A stretch of DNA of 64,000 nucleotides from Dactylosporangium fulvum (GTDB lineage: Bacteria > Actinomycetota > Actinomycetes > Mycobacteriales > Micromonosporaceae). The notes below the pieces were generated by a model. That model was not told the DNA's origin and ran no database searches. It saw nothing but the letters and a program-made list of their open reading frames with translations. The number at the start of each line of letters is the position of its first letter. Position 1 is the first letter of the stretch. The stretch spans positions 3,186,501 to 3,250,500 of the forward strand of contig NZ_CP073720.1 in assembly GCF_025137375.1 (NCBI RefSeq), in the 5' to 3' direction. The position numbers and the translations under genes are program-made. This document shows positions 63,818 through 64,000 of this stretch, one piece after another.

Positions 63818-64000
63818 ATGGACTCACTGGAACCGCTCCGGGTGTTCCTGCACCTGGCCGACACGCTCAACTTCGGTCGCACCAGCGTGGAGCGGCACCT
63901 CAGCCCGGCCACCCTCACCCGAACCGTCCAACGGCTGGAGACCCAGGTCGGCCAGCGCCTGCTCGACCGCGGACCGCGCGGCGTCGCGCTCACCGAGGAG
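63818..64000 (+). CDS. LysR-family regulator (IlvY-like), N-terminal part
   Basis: The first 61 residues are visible. They form the winged helix-turn-helix of LysR proteins: LRVFLHLADTLNFGRTSVERHLSPATLTRTVQRLETQVGQRLLDRGPRGVALTEE. The ATG at 63818 follows GGAG (63807-63810) by seven bases. The gene continues beyond the window. The FGRTS and HLSPATLTRTVQRLE wording and the divergent reductoisomerase gene fit IlvY, which activates ilvC in response to acetolactate. The effector domain cannot be seen. Confidence 0.88.
   Translation, partial: MDSLEPLRVFLHLADTLNFGRTSVERHLSPATLTRTVQRLETQVGQRLLDRGPRGVALTEE

Overview
The window is actinomycete chromosomal DNA. G+C is very high, coding runs are long with GC-rich third positions, GTG and TTG starts are common, neighbouring genes overlap by ATGA or GTGA, and three near-perfect IdeR/DmdR iron boxes are present. 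I cannot fix the genus. No tRNA, rRNA, CRISPR array or intact transposase was seen.

Region 1 (1-7305) is the edge of a polyketide cluster. It holds the C-terminal part of a type I PKS module (end of AT, then KR-DH-ACP). Four genes of the FkbH/I/J/K type follow, which make a hydroxylated malonyl-ACP extender unit, and then an SDR whose catalytic Tyr is replaced by His. No O-methyltransferase lies between them, so hydroxymalonyl-ACP is a likelier extender than methoxymalonyl-ACP. A frameshifted LysR remnant (7385-7820) marks the border.

Region 2 (7836-53014) is a complete iron-regulated siderophore locus. A ferric-siderophore ABC importer (7836-10752, minus) faces its binding lipoprotein and a GNAT acyltransferase (10885-12498, plus) across two iron boxes. 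A third iron box precedes a gene series of about 40 kb, mostly overlapping or tightly spaced: aryl carrier protein, FAD halogenase, MbtH protein, two giant NRPSs (4980 and 3850 aa; seven modules, four epimerization domains, no thioesterase), a heterodimeric ABC exporter, an alpha/beta hydrolase, a ferric-siderophore reductase, a cation/proton antiporter, the 2,3-dihydroxybenzoate (DHB) pathway (EntA, EntC, EntE and EntB-type enzymes) and an ornithine/lysine N-monooxygenase. The predicted product is a chlorinated DHB-capped peptide: DHB(Cl)-Gly-D-X-X(basic)-D-X-D-X(basic)-D-Ser-X, with at least one hydroxamate. That is a mixed catecholate/hydroxamate siderophore.

Region 3 (53077-57726) is a PucR-type regulator divergent from a CoA-acylating semialdehyde dehydrogenase and a class III aminotransferase. 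It looks like a beta-alanine or related omega-amino-acid catabolic unit.

Region 4 (57727-59397) holds a promoter-like pair, a strong candidate S-adenosylhomocysteine (SAH) riboswitch, a 62-codon ORF with a good ribosome binding site, and an MFS transporter.

Region 5 (59436-62208) is eroded DNA: remnants of a SWIM/SNF2 pair, a frameshifted GyrI-like domain between 62-bp imperfect inverted repeats, a thioredoxin-fold protein and small membrane proteins.

Region 6 (62277-64000) is a ketol-acid reductoisomerase of plant-like class II type. It is divergent from a LysR (IlvY-like) regulator that is cut by the window end; two palindromes lie between them.
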